A program made the position numbers and the translations under genes. Shown piece by piece: positions 17,492 through 26,478 of a DNA stretch of 64,000 nt. Below the pieces are notes generated by a model, which saw only the letters and a list, made by a program, of their open reading frames with translations, was not told the DNA's origin and searched no databases. How positions within the stretch are numbered: the first letter of the stretch is position 1; the number at the start of each line of letters is the position of its first letter. The stretch is from NCBI RefSeq assembly GCF_000382045.1, contig NZ_KB907455.1, positions 1 through 64,000 on the forward strand, read 5' to 3'. Source of the DNA: Variovorax atrisoli 110B. Lineage in GTDB: Bacteria > Pseudomonadota > Gammaproteobacteria > Burkholderiales > Burkholderiaceae_C.

Positions 17492-17765
17492 GTGGCTGCA
17501 TGAATGCTCTTCCTGCTTTTTCGGCTCCGCCCGGCGAGCGGCACGGCCCGGCCGCCCCCACGATGCCGGCCGCTTCGCGGCTGCCCTGCGGTGCTCGCGT
17601 TTCGCGGGGTCTCGCAGAACTCGCTTCGCTCAAACAGCCGCGAGCCCTTGTCCGCGAAACGCTGCGCTCCTCGGCGGCACAGAGGGGGCGACCGCGCCGC
17701 ACCGCCCGCCGGGCGCTGTCGTGGTGCGAGGGCCGTCGTTGGCCGGCACATTCTTGAGAACCAGC
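17492..17765 (+). repeat. Non-coding palindromic spacer between ATPase and second hydrolase gene
   Basis: This 274-base gap has no convincing gene. It contains a perfect 11-bp inverted repeat, GCGTTTCGCGG (17597-17607) and CCGCGAAACGC (17652-17662). Between the arms lies a palindromic stretch around CTCGCAGAACTCGCTTCG. Flanking Gly/Pro-coding GC-rich tracts are also partly complementary. It looks like a different intergenic repeat family from A and B, present once in this window. Confidence 0.5.
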
Positions 17766-18443
17766 ATGCGCATAGAACAAGCCAACCCATTCCCCTACGA
17801 ATTCGATATCGCCAGCACTGCGCTCGTGCTGATCGACATGCAGCGCGACTTCATCGAGCCCGGCGGCTTCGGCGAGACGCTGGGCAACGACGTATCGCTG
17901 CTCGAAGCCATCGTGCCTGCGACCAGGACCGTGCTGGAGGCATGGCGGGAGGCGGGCGGCCTCGTGGTGCACACGCGCGAGGCGCACAAGGCCGATCTTT
18001 CCGATTGCCCACCCGCCAAGCGCAACCGCGGCAACCCCACGCTGCGCATCGGCGACGAAGGGCCGATGGGCCGCATCCTCGTGGCGGGCGAGCCGGGCAA
18101 CCAGATCATCGAGGCGCTCGCGCCGGTCGAGGGCGAGATCGTGATCGACAAGCCTGGCAAGGGCGCGTTCTACGCCACCGGCCTGCACGAGCTGCTGCAG
18201 GCGCGCGGCATCACGCATCTGCTGTTCGGCGGCGTCACGACCGAGGTCTGCGTGCAGACCAGCATGCGCGAAGCCAACGACCGCGGCTACGACTGCCTGC
18301 TGCTCGAGGACTGCACCGAGAGCTACTTTCCCGCCTTCAAGGCGGCGACGCTGGACATGGTGCGCGCGCAGGGCGCCATCGTCGGCTGGACGGCGCCGGG
18401 CCCCGCGCTCGGCGCGGCGCTGAAGAACAGGCAGCAGCAATGA
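17766..18443 (+). CDS. Cysteine hydrolase, triuret-hydrolase (TrtA)-like
   Basis: This 225-residue second member of the isochorismatase-like fold is clearly distinct from the BiuH neighbour. The triad is Asp24 (VLIDMQRDFIEPGGFGE), Lys129 (VIDKPGKGAFYAT) and Cys162 (GGVTTEVCVQTSMREANDR). It shares with BiuH the HTREAHKADLSDCPPAKR-type substrate loop but has a shorter N-terminus and no NGALRPDN segment. Paired with biuH and atzF, triuret hydrolase is the best guess: triuret would give biuret (after loss of carbon dioxide), then allophanate, then ammonia. Other ureido or carbamoyl substrates are possible. It ends 42 bases before the GntR gene. Confidence 0.7.
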   Translation: MRIEQANPFPYEFDIASTALVLIDMQRDFIEPGGFGETLGNDVSLLEAIVPATRTVLEAWREAGGLVVHTREAHKADLSDCPPAKRNRGNPTLRIGDEGPMGRILVAGEPGNQIIEALAPVEGEIVIDKPGKGAFYATGLHELLQARGITHLLFGGVTTEVCVQTSMREANDRGYDCLLLEDCTESYFPAFKAATLDMVRAQGAIVGWTAPGPALGAALKNRQQQ

Positions 18444-18485
18444 CCATGACCATGGCCGAACGCGCCAGCGACTAACATCCAATCC

Positions 18486-19229
18486 GTGTCCACCGTTCGC
18501 CCCCGCCCAGAAGCCTCCGCTCCAGCCGCCACCGACGCGTCCGCCTTCCGCACGCGTGCCGACGAGGTCTACGCGCAGCTCAAGCGCGACGTGGCCGACT
18601 TCATCCTCGTGCCCGGCGACCGCTTCACCGAAGGCGAGATCAGCGACCGCCTCGGCGTGTCGCGCACGCCGGTGCGGCAGGCGCTCTTCAGGCTGCAGCA
18701 GGAGGGCTTCGTCGAGGTGCTCTTCCGCAGCGGCTGGCGCGTGCTGCCCTTCGACTTCGACCAGTTCGAGCAGCTCTACGACCTGCGCATGGTGCTGGAG
18801 ACCACCGCGGTGCACCGCCTGTGCGAGACCGACCGCCACATCGACCGCGGCATGCTCGACACGCTGGCCGACATCTGGCTCGTGCCCGCGGCGCAGCGCA
18901 GCACCGACATGGCCCAGGTGGCGCAGTGGGACGAGGCCTTCCACTGCTCGCTGGTGGCGGCCGCCGGCAATGCCGAGATGGCGCGCGTGCACGGCGACGT
19001 GACCGACCGCATCCGCATCATCCGCCGGCTCGACTTCACCAAGCAGCCGCGCATCGACGCCACCTACGACGAGCACGCGAAGATATTGAAGGCCGTGCGC
19101 GCGAACCGCGGCGACCAGGCCGCGATGCTGCTGCGCGCCCACATCGAGACCAGCCAGGCCGAGGTGCGCAAGATCACGCTGCACCAGGTGCATCTGGCGC
19201 GGCACGCGGGGAAGGCGGCGCCGCGCTGA
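18486..19229 (+). CDS. GntR-family transcriptional regulator (FCD domain)
   Basis: This 247-residue regulator has an N-terminal winged helix (DRFTEGEISDRLGVSRTPVRQALFRLQQEGFVEV, split here across about residues 46-80) and a C-terminal FadR-type FCD ligand domain with metal-site residues (DEAFHCSLV; DEHAKILKAVRANRGDQAAMLLRAH). It starts at GTG. It closes the nitrogen operon and is the obvious candidate for pathway-specific control alongside sigma-54. Confidence 0.88.
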   Translation: MSTVRPRPEASAPAATDASAFRTRADEVYAQLKRDVADFILVPGDRFTEGEISDRLGVSRTPVRQALFRLQQEGFVEVLFRSGWRVLPFDFDQFEQLYDLRMVLETTAVHRLCETDRHIDRGMLDTLADIWLVPAAQRSTDMAQVAQWDEAFHCSLVAAAGNAEMARVHGDVTDRIRIIRRLDFTKQPRIDATYDEHAKILKAVRANRGDQAAMLLRAHIETSQAEVRKITLHQVHLARHAGKAAPR

Positions 19230-19237
19230 AAGAGTTG

Positions 19238-19351
19238 CTCCTTCCCCCGCTGGGGGAAGGCTGGGATGGGGGCACGCGGCCTTCGCCAAGGCCGCGGACC
19301 TCGCAAGAGCCGTTTGCCCCCACCCCGGCCCTCCCCCAGCGGGGGAGGGAG
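19238..19351. repeat. Inverted-repeat element, copy B2
   Basis: This 114-base element runs from CTCCTTCCCCCGCTGGGGGA to CCCCCAGCGGGGGAGGGAG. It fills most of the convergent gap between the GntR gene and the Bug-protein gene. Its inner part also has a palindrome (GCGGCCTTCGCCAAGGCCGC). Confidence 0.75.
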
Positions 19352-19366
19352 AAAGAAGGGCCTAGC

Positions 19367-20344
19367 TCAATCCGCCGTGATATTGCCGCGCTTGACCACG
19401 CCGGCCCAGCGGTCCGCATCCTTCTTCACCAACGCGCCGAACTCCGCCGGCGTCGAACTCGCCGGCACCATGCCCTGCGACTCGAAGGACTTCGCCACCT
19501 CGGGCTGCTTCAGCACCGCCGCGATCTCCTTGTTGAGCCGCGCCACCACGTCCGGCGGCGTGCCCTTGGGGGCGAGCACGCCGTACCACATGTCGACGTT
19601 GTCGGCGGTCACGCCGGCCTCGGCGAGCGTGGGCACGTCGGGCAGCTGCGGCAGGCGCTTGCCGCTGCCGGTTGCGATGGCCTTGAGCTTGCCGGCCTGG
19701 ATGTGCTGCAGCGCCACGTGCACCGGCAGGAACATGTAGTCGATGCGTCCGCCGAGCAGGTCGGTCACCGCGCCGGCCGTGCCCTTGTAGGGCACGTGCA
19801 GCAGCTCGGTGCCCGTGCCCTGCATGAGCAGCGCCATCGACAGGTGGTGCGGCGTGCCCACGCCGGGCGTGGCGTAGGTCAGCTTGCCGGGCTCGGCCTT
19901 GGCCGCGCTCACCATCTGCTGCACCGACGAGGCCTTCTGCACGTTCGGGTTGGTCACCAGCAGCAGCGTGCCCCACGAGGTGAGGGACACCGGCGCGAAG
20001 TCGGCCACCGGGTCGTAGCTCAGCGAGCGGTAGAGGCTGCGGTTCATCACCAGCGTGTTGACCTGGACCAGCAGCGTGTAGCCGTCGGGCTTGGCCCGCG
20101 CCACGCGCTCGCTGCCGATGTTGCCGCTGGCGCCGGCCACGTTCTCCACGATCACCGGCTGGCCCAGCCTGGCGGGCAGCCTCGCCGAGAGCTGGCGGGC
20201 GATCAGGTCGATGCCGGTGCCGGGGGTGTAGGGCACGACCAGCGTGACGGCCTGGTCGGGCCAGGCGAAGGCGCTGGTGGCGACAGTCGCGGTGCTGGCC
20301 GCGACGAGCAGGGTGGCGAGGGTCTTCTTGATCAGCGATCGCAT
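19367..20344 (-). CDS. Bug/TctC-family tripartite-tricarboxylate substrate-binding protein
   Basis: This 325-residue periplasmic binding protein has a Sec signal (LATLLVAASTATVATSAFA). The Bug fold follows: WPDQAVTLVVPYTPGTGID, GQPVIVENVAGASGNIG and GRIDYMFLPVHVALQHIQAGKLKAIA. No TctA/TctB membrane genes are nearby, as is common for Bug proteins. It lies 34 bases downstream of the flavin monooxygenase, so it may bind that enzyme's aromatic substrate. Confidence 0.88.
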   Translation of the reverse strand: MRSLIKKTLATLLVAASTATVATSAFAWPDQAVTLVVPYTPGTGIDLIARQLSARLPARLGQPVIVENVAGASGNIGSERVARAKPDGYTLLVQVNTLVMNRSLYRSLSYDPVADFAPVSLTSWGTLLLVTNPNVQKASSVQQMVSAAKAEPGKLTYATPGVGTPHHLSMALLMQGTGTELLHVPYKGTAGAVTDLLGGRIDYMFLPVHVALQHIQAGKLKAIATGSGKRLPQLPDVPTLAEAGVTADNVDMWYGVLAPKGTPPDVVARLNKEIAAVLKQPEVAKSFESQGMVPASSTPAEFGALVKKDADRWAGVVKRGNITAD

Positions 20345-20378
20345 GGTCTCTTGTCTCCGTGTTCTTCTGGGGGGCTGT

Positions 20379-21617
20379 TCAAAGGTAGGAAGCGCGCGCC
20401 TTCAGGGCCGCCGGGTCGTAGCCGGCCACGCGCTTGTAGTTGTCCGAGATGGCCTGCAGCTCGGCGACGGGCACGACCTCCTCGATGCTGTCGAAGCGCT
20501 TGCCGCCCGATCGCTCGAACACTTCGCGCAGGATGGTGTCGGGCGGATTGCTGCGGTTGGTCAGCACCACGTCGGTGGTGGCCTTGACGCGCACGCGGTC
20601 GTAGTCATCGAGCGCGGCCGTGCCGACGCCCATCTTCTTCAGCGCACCCGCGAGGTAGCGCGCGTCGATGATGGCCTGCCCCGCGCCGTTGGAGCCGCGC
20701 GGCACCATCGGGTGCGCGGCGTCGCCCAGCAGCGTGAGGCGGCCGTGCGTCCAGCGTGGCAGCGGGTCCTGGTCGACCATCGGATATTCGAGGATGGTGT
20801 CGGAGGCGAGGATCAGCGCCGGCACGTCGAGCCAGTCGAAATGCCAGTCGGCGAAGGCCGGCAGGAAGTCTTCGACGCGGCCCGTTCGGCTCCAGTCGCG
20901 CATCGCGGGCTGCGGTGCATGGATCTCGGCCACCCAGTTCACGAGCTGGTTGCCCTCGGCGTCGATGTTGTCGCGGATCGGGTAGATCACCATCTTGCCG
21001 ACCGAGAGCCAGCCCGCGCGCACCATGCTGCCGCCGGACAGAAAAGGCTTCCAGCGCGCGGTGCCGCGCCACATGTTGATGCCCGAGTAGCGCGGCGCAC
21101 CCTCGTCCGGATAGAGCTGCTTGCGCAGCGCGGAGTGGATGCCGTCGCAGCCCACGGCAACGGCGCCGCGCACCGGCGGCGCATCGGCGAAATGCACGGT
21201 GACGCCGTCCGCATCCTGCTCCACGTGCGTGCAGCGGCGGCCGCACACCACGCTGTCGGGGCCGAGGCGCTTCAGCGTCTCTTCGTACAGCACCGTCTGC
21301 AGGTCGCCGCGATGGATGGAGAACTGCGGCCAGTCGTAGCCCGCATGCTGGCCCGCGGCCTCGCGGAAGACCAGCTGTCCGTGCTCGGTGAAGAACACCG
21401 CTTCCTTCGTGCGCACGCCCACCTTGTCGAGGGCCTCCAGCAGACCGAGTTCGGTGAGCTCGCGCACCGCATGCGGCAGCAGGTTGATGCCCACGCCCAG
21501 CGGCCTGAGCTCGGGAACGGCTTCGTACACGCGGCAGGGAATGCCGGCCTGGTGCAGGCTCAGCGCGAGGGTGAGGCCGCCGATGCCGGCGCCCAGGATG
21601 ATGACTTCGTTGCTCAT
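20379..21617 (-). CDS. FAD-dependent monooxygenase, PhzS/salicylate-hydroxylase-like
   Basis: This 412-residue flavoprotein has GAGIGG at the N-terminus (about residues 9-14), the substrate loop RPLGVGINLLPHAV, IHRGDLQ, the internal CDGIHSALR and the C-terminal GDAAHPMVPRGSNGAGQAI. The motifs NMWRGTARWKPFL and LEYPMVDQDPLPRW are especially like PhzS, the phenazine monooxygenase. No phenazine synthesis genes are present, so an aromatic acid is the likelier substrate. It is divergent from a LysR regulator. Confidence 0.85.
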   Translation of the reverse strand: MSNEVIILGAGIGGLTLALSLHQAGIPCRVYEAVPELRPLGVGINLLPHAVRELTELGLLEALDKVGVRTKEAVFFTEHGQLVFREAAGQHAGYDWPQFSIHRGDLQTVLYEETLKRLGPDSVVCGRRCTHVEQDADGVTVHFADAPPVRGAVAVGCDGIHSALRKQLYPDEGAPRYSGINMWRGTARWKPFLSGGSMVRAGWLSVGKMVIYPIRDNIDAEGNQLVNWVAEIHAPQPAMRDWSRTGRVEDFLPAFADWHFDWLDVPALILASDTILEYPMVDQDPLPRWTHGRLTLLGDAAHPMVPRGSNGAGQAIIDARYLAGALKKMGVGTAALDDYDRVRVKATTDVVLTNRSNPPDTILREVFERSGGKRFDSIEEVVPVAELQAISDNYKRVAGYDPAALKARASYL

Positions 21618-21702
21618 GATGATCGGTCTTTGCGATGCGTTGCTTGCTTTGTCTCGGCCAGCATTAGGAACGCAGAAGGATCATTTGGGAAATTTAGATG
21701 TG

Positions 21703-21727
21703 ATATGGATTTATCATCAATCCATAT
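21703..21727. promoter_or_regulatory. Perfect 8-bp inverted repeat, likely LysR operator
   Basis: ATATGGAT (21703-21710) and ATCCATAT (21720-21727) are separated by 9 bases, a LysR-style dyad. It lies between the divergent monooxygenase and LysR genes and touches the LysR ATG at 21726, which would give simple autorepression. An in-frame ATG at 21705 falls inside it. Confidence 0.65.
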
Positions 21728-22637
21728 GAATCTGTCGACCCGCCAGCTGCGCGCCTTCCTGCAGGTGGCACGCGTGGGCAACTTCACGCGCGCGGCCGAG
21801 CAGGCGCACATCACGCAGGCCGGACTCAGCATCCTGATCCGCGAGATGGAAAGGCAGCTGGGCTGCCGCCTCTTCGACCGCACCACGCGCGTGGTGAGCC
21901 TCACGCCCGCGGGCCGGCGCCTGCTGCCGGTGGTCGAGCGCATGGTGACCGACCTCGACGACGTGGCCGCCGAGCTGGGCGCCGAGGGCGACGCTGCGCG
22001 CCAGACGCTGCGCATCGCGGCCACACCGCTGGTGTCGTCGAACCTGCTGCCGCAGGTGTTCGCCAGCTTCCGCGAAGCGCATCCGCAGGTGAGCCTGCGT
22101 CTGTTCGACGCCGACCTGCGCGACGTGGAGGCGATGGTGGCGGCTGGCGAGGCCGACGTGGGGCTGGGCTTCTTCTTCAAGGCGGCGCCGGGACTGGCGC
22201 GCGAGCCGGTGGGACGCTTTCACCTGATGCGGGTGGCGCCGATGGACGAGGCCGGGGACGGGGAGCCGGGGGGCGTGGGCTCTGCGCCTTGGTCGGCGTT
22301 GCGCGGCGCCGAGCTCGTCGGGCTGCCGCCGGGCAATCCGATCCAGAAGGTGATCGACCAGCATCTCGCCGCCATCGGCCGCGCCGACGCGCAGCGCACC
22401 GCCTTCAACTTCTTCGGCACGCTGATCGCGATGGTGGAGGCCGGCTTCGGCACCGCCGTGATGCCGACCTTCGCGCTCGCCGCCTGCCGCCGCCATCGCG
22501 TGCGCACCGACGTTCTCACCAAGCCGAAGGTCGGGCTCGACTTCTACCGCATCACCAAGCGCGGGGCGTACGAGACGGAGGCGATGCAGGCCTTCGTGAC
22601 TACGCTGGAAAAGGCGCTGCCGGAGCTGTCGCGCTGA
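21726..22637 (+). CDS. LysR-family transcriptional regulator
   Basis: This 303-residue regulator opens with a helix-turn-helix (LRAFLQVARVGNFTRAAEQA then TQAGLSILIREMERQLGCRLF) and continues with a substrate-binding domain (LRIAATPLVSSNLLPQVFASF). A Gly/Asp/Glu-rich loop (about residues 180-192) is unusual. The ATG at 21726 is preferred over 21705 because the latter lies in the operator-like dyad. It probably controls the divergent monooxygenase and Bug genes. Confidence 0.88.
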   Translation: MNLSTRQLRAFLQVARVGNFTRAAEQAHITQAGLSILIREMERQLGCRLFDRTTRVVSLTPAGRRLLPVVERMVTDLDDVAAELGAEGDAARQTLRIAATPLVSSNLLPQVFASFREAHPQVSLRLFDADLRDVEAMVAAGEADVGLGFFFKAAPGLAREPVGRFHLMRVAPMDEAGDGEPGGVGSAPWSALRGAELVGLPPGNPIQKVIDQHLAAIGRADAQRTAFNFFGTLIAMVEAGFGTAVMPTFALAACRRHRVRTDVLTKPKVGLDFYRITKRGAYETEAMQAFVTTLEKALPELSR

Positions 22638-22652
22638 GCGGCGCGCACATGC

Positions 22653-23456
22653 CTACAGCTCGAAGTCGTAGTCCACCGTGATCGGCGCGTGGTCGCTGAA
22701 CTTCACGGTCTTGTAGATCTGCTCGGTGCGCGCCAGCGCCGCGATCTTCGGCGTGGCCAGGTGGTAGTCCAGCCGCCACCCCACGTTGTTCGCGTAGGCC
22801 TGCCCGCGGTTGCTCCACCAGGTGTAGGCCTCGCCCGTGGTGTCGGGCTTGAGCATGCGGTAGACGTCCACCAGGCCCGCGCCGTCGGCGCCGACGTCGA
22901 GCAGCTTCGTCATCCAGGCGCGCTCCTCGGGGAGGAAGCCGCTGTTCTTCTGGTTGCCGCGCCAGTTCTTCAGGTCGATCTCCTTGTGGGCGATGTTGAT
23001 GTCGCCGCACAGCACGAACTCGCGCTCCTTCTTGAGTGCCACGAGGTGCGGGAAGAAGCCCTTGAGGAAGCGGAACTTGGCTTCCTGCCGCTCCTCGCCC
23101 GAGCTGCCGCTCGGGAAGTAGCAGCTGATGACGGAGAACTTGCGCTTGGGAGTGTCGAAGCGCAGTTCGAGGTACCGGCCCTCGGCGTCGAACTCGGCGT
23201 CGCCCCAGCCCACCACCACCTGGCTCGGAGCGTGCTTGGTGTAGATGGCGGTGCCAGCGTAGCCCTTCTTCTCGGCGAAGTGGAAATGGCCCTTGAGGCC
23301 GGCCATTTCCTCGAACCGGCCCTCGATGTCGCTGGCCTGGACGCGGATCTCCTGCATGCAAATACAATCCGGCGCAAGTTCGGCCACCCAGTCGGCCACG
23401 CCTTTGGTTGCGGCCGAACGCAGGCCATTGAGATTGAGACTGGTCAGTTTGAACAC
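22653..23456 (-). CDS. xth: Exodeoxyribonuclease III
   Basis: This 267-residue EEP-fold nuclease removes 3' blocks and cuts at abasic sites in base-excision repair. Visible motifs are LNLNGLRSA, the metal Glu in CMQEIRVQ, CGDINIAHKEIDLKN (Asp/Asn), YTWWSNRGQA and the C-terminal FSDHAPITVDYDF with catalytic Asp-His. Its start codon is only 11 bases from that of pyrE on the other strand, so the two promoters must overlap each other's 5' regions. Confidence 0.96.
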   Translation of the reverse strand: MFKLTSLNLNGLRSAATKGVADWVAELAPDCICMQEIRVQASDIEGRFEEMAGLKGHFHFAEKKGYAGTAIYTKHAPSQVVVGWGDAEFDAEGRYLELRFDTPKRKFSVISCYFPSGSSGEERQEAKFRFLKGFFPHLVALKKEREFVLCGDINIAHKEIDLKNWRGNQKNSGFLPEERAWMTKLLDVGADGAGLVDVYRMLKPDTTGEAYTWWSNRGQAYANNVGWRLDYHLATPKIAALARTEQIYKTVKFSDHAPITVDYDFEL

Positions 23457-23467
23457 AAGGAATTCCG

Positions 23468-24157
23468 ATGGCTGTAGATGGTGAGAAAAGCAAAAGCAGC
23501 GCGATCGCCCAGGATTTCGTCCAGTTCGCCCTGGATGCCGGCGTACTGCGTTTCGGGGAGTTCAAGACCAAGGCCGGTCGGATGAGTCCCTACTTCTTCA
23601 ATTCGGGCCTCTTCGACGACGGCGCCAAGATCGCCCGGCTCGCGGGATTCTATGCAGACCGCCTGATCGAGAGCGGCCTCGAATTCGACATGATCTTCGG
23701 CCCTGCCTACAAGGGCATCCCGCTGGGCGCCACGGTGGCCGCCGAGCTGGCCCGCCGGGGCCGCAACTACCCCTTCGCCTACAACCGCAAGGAAGCCAAG
23801 GCGCACGGCGAGGGCGGCAACCTGGTCGGTGCGCCGCTCAAGGGCCGCGTGCTGATCGTCGACGACGTGATGTCCGCCGGCACTGCGGTGCGCGAGTCGA
23901 TCGCCGCCATCGAGGCCGCAGGCGCCACGCCGCATGCCGTGGCCATCGCGCTCGACCGGCAGGAGAAGGCCACCGAGAACGGCGTCGACGTGGACCACAG
24001 CGCCGTGCAGTACGTGCGCAACCAGCTCGGCCTGTCGGTGATCGCCATCGCCACGCTCGACGACCTGCTGAGCTACCTCTCGGGCGATGCCGCGGCCGAC
24101 CTCGGCGCGCACCGCGAACGCGTGCTGGCCTACCGCGCGCGCTACGGCGCCAGCTGA
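23468..24157 (+). CDS. pyrE: Orotate phosphoribosyltransferase
   Basis: This 229-residue enzyme of pyrimidine synthesis makes OMP from orotate and PRPP. It has the PRPP-binding signature VLIVDDVMSAGTAVRES (about residues 130-146), the FGPAYKGIPLGATVA loop and the YNRKEAKAHGEGGNLVG flexible catalytic loop. An N-terminal tail (MAVDGEKSKSS) precedes the fold. The ribosome site is AAGGA. It is divergent from xth. Confidence 0.97.
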   Translation: MAVDGEKSKSSAIAQDFVQFALDAGVLRFGEFKTKAGRMSPYFFNSGLFDDGAKIARLAGFYADRLIESGLEFDMIFGPAYKGIPLGATVAAELARRGRNYPFAYNRKEAKAHGEGGNLVGAPLKGRVLIVDDVMSAGTAVRESIAAIEAAGATPHAVAIALDRQEKATENGVDVDHSAVQYVRNQLGLSVIAIATLDDLLSYLSGDAAADLGAHRERVLAYRARYGAS

Positions 24158-24171
24158 ACCGGGGCCGCCGA

Positions 24172-24867
24172 ATGCACCGCGCACGCGACGATCACGACCG
24201 AACGTTCCGCCTGCTGGCGGCGGCATCCCTTTTCATCACGGCTTCCTCTTTCTGCGGCGCTCTGCAAGCGCAACCGCAGAAAGTGGAAGGCGCCTCCGCC
24301 GGCATCTACACCTGCGTCGACGCCCGCGGCCGCACGCTGACGGCCGACCGCCCGATCGCAGAGTGCAACGACCGCGAGCAGCGCGAGCTGAACCCGAGCG
24401 GCTCGACCCGCCGCAAGCTGGAGCCGACCTACACCGCGCGCGAACTCCAGGAGCGCGAGGACCGTGCCCGCGAAGCCGCGATCGTGGCCGCCCGGCAGAC
24501 CGACGAGCGGCGCCGCGAGCGTGCCCTGCTGGTGCGCTACCCCAACAGCGCCACGCACGATCGCGAACGCGCCGAGGCACTCGCGCAGATCGATGCGGTG
24601 TCGGAAGCGGCGAGGAAACGCATCTCCGAGCTGGGCGAAGACCGCAAGAAGATCGACGAGGAGATGGAGTTCTACAAGCAGGACCCCACCAAGGCGCCGG
24701 CCGCGCTGCGCCGCAGGATCGACGACAACGCGAAGAGCGTGGCGGTGCAGAACCGCTTCATCGCGGAGCAGGAAGACGAGAAGAAGCGGGTGAATGCGCG
24801 CTTCGACGAGGAGCGCATTCGCTTGAAGGCGCTCTGGACCCCGCAGAACGGCGGAAGTCCCAGGTAA
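24172..24867 (+). CDS. DUF4124 domain protein, probably exported
   Basis: This 231-residue protein of unknown function has a hydrophobic leader (LLAAASLFITASSFCGALQA), then a short DUF4124-type segment (GIYTCVDARGRTLTADRPIAECNDREQREL). A long charged region likely to be coiled coil follows (about residues 85-225). It starts 14 bases after pyrE and may be read through from it. No catalytic motif is visible. Confidence 0.75.
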   Translation: MHRARDDHDRTFRLLAAASLFITASSFCGALQAQPQKVEGASAGIYTCVDARGRTLTADRPIAECNDREQRELNPSGSTRRKLEPTYTARELQEREDRAREAAIVAARQTDERRRERALLVRYPNSATHDRERAEALAQIDAVSEAARKRISELGEDRKKIDEEMEFYKQDPTKAPAALRRRIDDNAKSVAVQNRFIAEQEDEKKRVNARFDEERIRLKALWTPQNGGSPR

Positions 24868-24957
24868 CCCCCCAGGCTGCGCGCACTTCGTGCGCTTCGC
24901 CAACCCCCCTGTCGGGGGCAACACCTGCGGCCCGGCAAAGCCGGTTCCGCGGTGTTT
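24868..24957 (+). repeat. Stop-adjacent three-hairpin repeat, copy A5
   Basis: It begins directly after the DUF4124 stop, in the convergent gap before gatB. Hairpin 1 is perfect here (GCGCACTTCGTGCGC); hairpin 3 is AACACC/GGTGTT. Confidence 0.85.
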
Positions 24958-24980
24958 CCCGAAGGACAGGGGAGGGGCGA

Positions 24981-26477
<1,497 letters not shown>

Positions 26478-26478
26478 C

